The notes under the pieces are model-generated. The model searched no databases. It was given only the letters and a program-made list of their open reading frames with translations, and was not told the DNA's origin. Shown here piece after piece: positions 32,656 to 35,051 of a DNA stretch of 35,051 nucleotides. Numbering within the stretch: position 1 is the first letter of the stretch; each line of letters starts with the position of its first letter. Source of the DNA: Candidatus Kapaibacterium sp. Its GTDB lineage: Bacteria; Bacteroidota; Ignavibacteria; Kapaibacteriales; UBA4661. Location of the stretch: assembly GCA_025358765.1 (NCBI GenBank), contig JANYIG010000142.1, positions 1-35,051 on the forward strand, in the 5' to 3' direction. The position numbers were made by a program, and so were the translations under genes.

Positions 32656-33177
32656 ATGGCTGAACACAACAACAAAACCCCATCGGACTCTGCGGTGATG
32701 ATGACAGAACTCGTACTGCCAAATGATACAAACCAGCTCGGAAACTTGCTTGGTGGGCGGCTGATGCACTGGATTGACATTGCGGCTGCGCTTGCGGCAA
32801 TGAAGCACGCAGGGCGCGTCTGCGTGACGGCATCGGTGGACGAAATCAATTTCTCAGAGCCGATTCGCTTGGGACATATTGTCACGCTTCATGCGTCGGT
32901 GAATCGCGTGTTCAAAACCTCGTTAGAAGTGGGCGTTCGCACGATACGTATGGATGTAACGGGTTCCATTGCCGATGCGGGCAATGCTTATTTAACGTTT
33001 GTGGCAATTGACCCCGATGGTAAGCCCATCCCCGTACCACCGATTGAACCTGTAACCGATGACGAAAAGCGGCATTATGAAGAAGCAGGTTTACGCCGCG
33101 CACAACGCCTGAAAAACCGCGAGCAGCTCAAGGAATTGCAGCAACAGCATCGGCATAATCCGAATATAAGTGTTTAA
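32656..33177 (+). CDS. Acyl-CoA thioesterase (hot-dog fold, YciA/BFIT-like)
   Basis: 173 aa. The hot-dog core is clear: MTELVLPNDTNQLGNLLGGRLMHWIDIAAALAAMKHAG has the Asn/Gly residues at the active site and the hot-dog helix. CVTASVDEINFSEPIRLGHIVTL and GNAYLTFVAIDPDGKPIPVP continue the fold. These enzymes cleave acyl-CoA in the cytoplasm; chain-length preference cannot be read. The tail is rich in Arg, Lys and Gln. It begins 38 bp after bamD on the same strand, so cotranscription is possible. Confidence 0.92.
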   Translation: MAEHNNKTPSDSAVMMTELVLPNDTNQLGNLLGGRLMHWIDIAAALAAMKHAGRVCVTASVDEINFSEPIRLGHIVTLHASVNRVFKTSLEVGVRTIRMDVTGSIADAGNAYLTFVAIDPDGKPIPVPPIEPVTDDEKRHYEEAGLRRAQRLKNREQLKELQQQHRHNPNISV

Positions 33178-33279
33178 TCGTAACAACGCTTTGAGAACAA
33201 AAGCATTGAGAGATTATTTCCCAAATTTGTAATTTATATTTTACCACGGTATTATTTCTATCACCTTCGAAGGCATTCT

Positions 33280-33573
33280 ATGTCAAAGAGAAAAACAACA
33301 AGCACCGCAAAGCGCCAGTCGGCTAAATTCGGCATTCTATGGTCGTTCCCACTTGGCAAAATGAATTTTATCTATTTTGCCGTTGCCATTGGCGTTCTTA
33401 TTTTGGGTTATGTATTAATGGCAACGGGAATCACTTCTGACCCACAAAAACATTTGGAAACCTGGGCGAATCCGGTGGCAATTGTCGTTGCGCCGACAGT
33501 CCTCGTGATTGCCTATTGTGTTATTATCCCACTTGCTATTATGAAGCGCACGGTGAACAGCAGCGCCGAATAA
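33280..33573 (+). CDS. DUF3098-like small membrane protein
   Basis: 97 aa with two hydrophobic segments: ~residues 27-48 (MNFIYFAVAIGVLILGYVLM) and ~66-88 (VAIVVAPTVLVIAYCVIIPLAI). The PLGKMNFIYF...LMATG start of the first segment and the A-P-x-V-L second segment fit DUF3098, a family common in Bacteroidota and often near cell-division or lipid genes. The N-terminus is basic and probably cytoplasmic. No function is known. Two hairpins follow, the second with a strong T tract. Confidence 0.8.
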   Translation: MSKRKTTSTAKRQSAKFGILWSFPLGKMNFIYFAVAIGVLILGYVLMATGITSDPQKHLETWANPVAIVVAPTVLVIAYCVIIPLAIMKRTVNSSAE

Positions 33574-33625
33574 ATCTGTGAGACCGCACACGGTCTTATG
33601 TTGAATGCTTGTTTTGAATATTATT

Positions 33626-33676
33626 ATCCTGCCGTTGTTCCCCTCAAAAGGAGTGCCGTGCAGGATTTTGTTTTTT
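33626..33676 (+). terminator. Intrinsic terminator upstream of nadC
   Basis: ATCCTGC (33626-33632) pairs with GCAGGAT (33660-33666), an inner CCT/AGG helix can form within the loop, and TTTGTTTTTT follows. It lies 52 bp after the DUF3098-like stop. A shorter perfect hairpin (AGACCG/CGGTCT, 33581-33596) stands between the stop and this one. Confidence 0.8.
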
Positions 33677-33713
33677 ATCCTTTGCAATCGCACAGAATAT
33701 CGTACAGAGCGCT

Positions 33714-34613
33714 ATGATTTTCAATTTGAATGATTCATCCGTTGGGCGATTAGTGGAAATTGCCTTGCAAGAAGACATTGGAACGGGCGATGTCACATCC
33801 GAGGCGGTGATAAGCCATAACGCATACACGAATGCATCATTTCTGGCAAAACAGGATGGTATAATCTGTGGTCTGCCGATAGCAGAGCTGGTCTTTAAGC
33901 GTCTTCAAGATGGTGAAGTAGGCAGCTATGAAGACGAACTGTCAAACATCACGTGGACACCGCTTGTAGCAGAAGGCTCGTTTGTGACGGCGGGAACAGT
34001 GATTGCAAGCGTGGAAGGCACCACACAGTTGTTGTTGCAAGGTGAACGCACGGCGCTCAATTTCCTGCAACGGATGAGCGGCGTTGCAAGCCTAACTCAA
34101 CGATACACGCAGGCACTCGAAGGCACGAATACTCATGTCTGTGACACACGCAAGACAATTCCTGCGTGGCGATTATTGGACAAATATGCCGTCAAAACGG
34201 GCGGCGGAGTGAATCACCGCATCGGGCTTTACGATATGGTAATGATAAAAGATAATCACCGCGATGCCGCTGGCAGCATTACCGAGGCGCTTCGGTGCTG
34301 TAATGAAGCACTCGCCAACCGACCATCTGTTCCAATTGAGGTAGAAACCCGTACACTCGAAGACGTAAAAGAAGTGCTTGACTGTTTGGAAAGCGGTTTA
34401 CGGGTAGAACGAATCATGTTCGATAATTTTACGCCGTTCAACGTCCGCAAAGGCGTAGCAGCCGTCGAAAGGCGCTTGGAAACAGAAGCGTCCGGCGGCA
34501 TCACCTTAGCAAGCATCCGCCAGTATGCCGAAACGGGTGTAGATTTTATTTCCATTGGCGCTCTCACGCATTCCGCACCAGCATTAGACATTTCTATGAA
34601 GTTTCTTTTGTGA
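33714..34613 (+). CDS. nadC: Nicotinate-nucleotide diphosphorylase (carboxylating), QPRTase
   Basis: 299 aa, close to the usual 280-300. EDIGTGDVTSEAVI opens the N-terminal domain, TALNFLQRMSGVASLT and CDTRKTIPAWRLLDKYAVKTGGG (~142-164) carry the quinolinate-binding Arg/Lys/His residues, and MVMIKDNH follows. The end VDFISIGALTHSAPALDISMKF is the phosphate-binding edge of the barrel. It makes nicotinate mononucleotide from quinolinate and PRPP in NAD synthesis. Neither nadA nor nadB is adjacent, so this gene is alone in the window. A GC-rich inverted repeat follows the stop. Confidence 0.97.
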   Translation: MIFNLNDSSVGRLVEIALQEDIGTGDVTSEAVISHNAYTNASFLAKQDGIICGLPIAELVFKRLQDGEVGSYEDELSNITWTPLVAEGSFVTAGTVIASVEGTTQLLLQGERTALNFLQRMSGVASLTQRYTQALEGTNTHVCDTRKTIPAWRLLDKYAVKTGGGVNHRIGLYDMVMIKDNHRDAAGSITEALRCCNEALANRPSVPIEVETRTLEDVKEVLDCLESGLRVERIMFDNFTPFNVRKGVAAVERRLETEASGGITLASIRQYAETGVDFISIGALTHSAPALDISMKFLL

Positions 34614-34645
34614 AATTTTGCTTGCGACGCAAGCACAACAATTTC
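34612..34645 (+). terminator. Inverted repeat after nadC, possible terminator
   Basis: TGCTTGCG and CGCAAGCA (34619-34635) form a perfect 8-bp stem around a single A, and GAAATT/AATTTC (34612-34617, 34640-34645) lie outside it. No T tract follows, so termination is uncertain and protein binding is possible. The inner sequence GCTTGCGACG resembles GCTTGGGACG in the dyad after carA. Confidence 0.35.
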
Positions 34646-34675
34646 CCTACACAGTATTTTCATTCGGCACATCAA

Positions 34676-35051
34676 ATGGATTACCTAAAACTTTTTCCGA
34701 TTGAAGCCGGTCCCGTGGCAACGTTTGGCTATTTGATTATGGATACGCACCATAACGTTGCTGCCGTGATTGACGTACCGCTTGAAAGCGCTGATTTCTT
34801 TCTGGAAACCGCCGAACAACATGGAACACCAATTCAAGCAATTTGGCTCACGCATTCACATTTTGACCATATTGGCGATGCTGCAAAACTCAAACATGCG
34901 ACCAATGCTCCCGTGTACATTCATCCTGCGGACGAATACCGATTGGACGAACCCAGCAAACACGTTTCTTTTCCACTCCCGTTTGCGCTTGAAGGCGTAA
35001 AAGCAGATAAATATTTTCAGCATGGAGACAACATTTTCTGCGGCGATTGGC
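34676..35051 (+). CDS. MBL-fold metallo-hydrolase (glyoxalase II-like), 3' partial
   Basis: The frame starts at ATG 34676 (MDYLKLFPIEAGPVATFGYL) and runs off the window after about 125 codons. The metallo-beta-lactamase zinc motif is present: THSHFDHIGD, the H-x-H-x-D-H signature. The start of the domain (GYLIMDTHHNVAAVIDVP) and the region after the motif (APVYIHPADEYRL) match small glyoxalase II-like hydrolases that cut thioesters or phosphoester substrates in the cytoplasm. Substrate and full length cannot be judged. It starts 62 bp after nadC. Confidence 0.9.
   Translation, partial: MDYLKLFPIEAGPVATFGYLIMDTHHNVAAVIDVPLESADFFLETAEQHGTPIQAIWLTHSHFDHIGDAAKLKHATNAPVYIHPADEYRLDEPSKHVSFPLPFALEGVKADKYFQHGDNIFCGDW

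Noticed and set aside
1-35051. tRNA, rRNA or prophage genes
   Set aside because: The intergenic gaps are short and none can be folded by eye into a tRNA; no phage structural or integrase protein was found.

Overview
The window looks like a chromosomal segment from a diderm bacterium of the FCB group (Bacteroidota / Chlorobiota / Kapaibacteriota side). The evidence is a large Asp-box propeller protein with a type IX secretion (T9SS) C-terminal sorting domain, an LpxC-FabZ fusion, a DUF3098-type membrane protein, a SiaB/SiaC (DUF1987) pair and a BamD lipoprotein. The species cannot be fixed from the sequence. I see no rRNA, tRNA, CRISPR array, complete insertion sequence or phage gene.

Layout. 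(1) 1-4061, + strand: the 3' part of a PIG-L deacetylase fused to a ThuA-like domain, a strong terminator, then an MsbA-like ABC exporter. (2) 4062-6924: a T9SS cargo gene (- strand) bracketed by two imperfect 75-bp direct repeats. (3) 6925-14215: one long - strand run. Read in transcription order it holds a decayed channel paralogue, an MNT-HEPN module, a secreted-ectodomain/K+-channel fusion, an antitoxin-YoeB module, a GNAT acetyltransferase, lpxD, an Rpn-family nuclease and lpxC/fabZ. Gaps are about 100 bp or less, so mobile stress modules sit directly upstream of, and inside, the lipid A genes. (4) 14290-14833: a + strand MazE/MazF-type pair. (5) 14946-18134, - strand: murF and an orphan sensor histidine kinase. 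Divergent from it, at 18295, is a large protein with a dead kinase domain, an AAA ATPase, a degenerate sigma54-activator-like AAA domain and a Fis-type helix-turn-helix. (6) 21473-25365, - strand: aromatic and quinone metabolism (hmgA, a muconolactone-isomerase-like protein, an MhqD-like hydrolase, DUF1294, an MhqO-like ring-cleaving dioxygenase). (7) 25647 to the end, + strand: carA, a single-domain response regulator, a CNNM/CBS membrane protein, a TonB-dependent receptor, siaB-siaC, bamD, an acyl-CoA thioesterase, a DUF3098-like protein, nadC and the start of an MBL-fold hydrolase.

How the genes fit together. lpxD, lpxC/fabZ, murF, bamD and probably the ABC exporter belong to envelope biogenesis. 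Homogentisate dioxygenase, the MhqD/MhqO pair and the small isomerase-like protein suggest aromatic breakdown or quinone detoxification. SiaB/SiaC, the stand-alone receiver, the orphan histidine kinase and the pseudokinase-AAA protein form a signalling layer whose partners are mostly not in view. Three different toxin-antitoxin-type modules, a pore-forming membrane protein with a remnant paralogue, and an Rpn nuclease make 8.4-14.8 kb the most accessory-looking part. The most unusual items are the ectodomain-K+ channel fusion with its decayed copy, the pseudokinase-AAA-Fis regulator with tandem 14-bp sites in its leader, and the direct-repeat-bounded T9SS gene.
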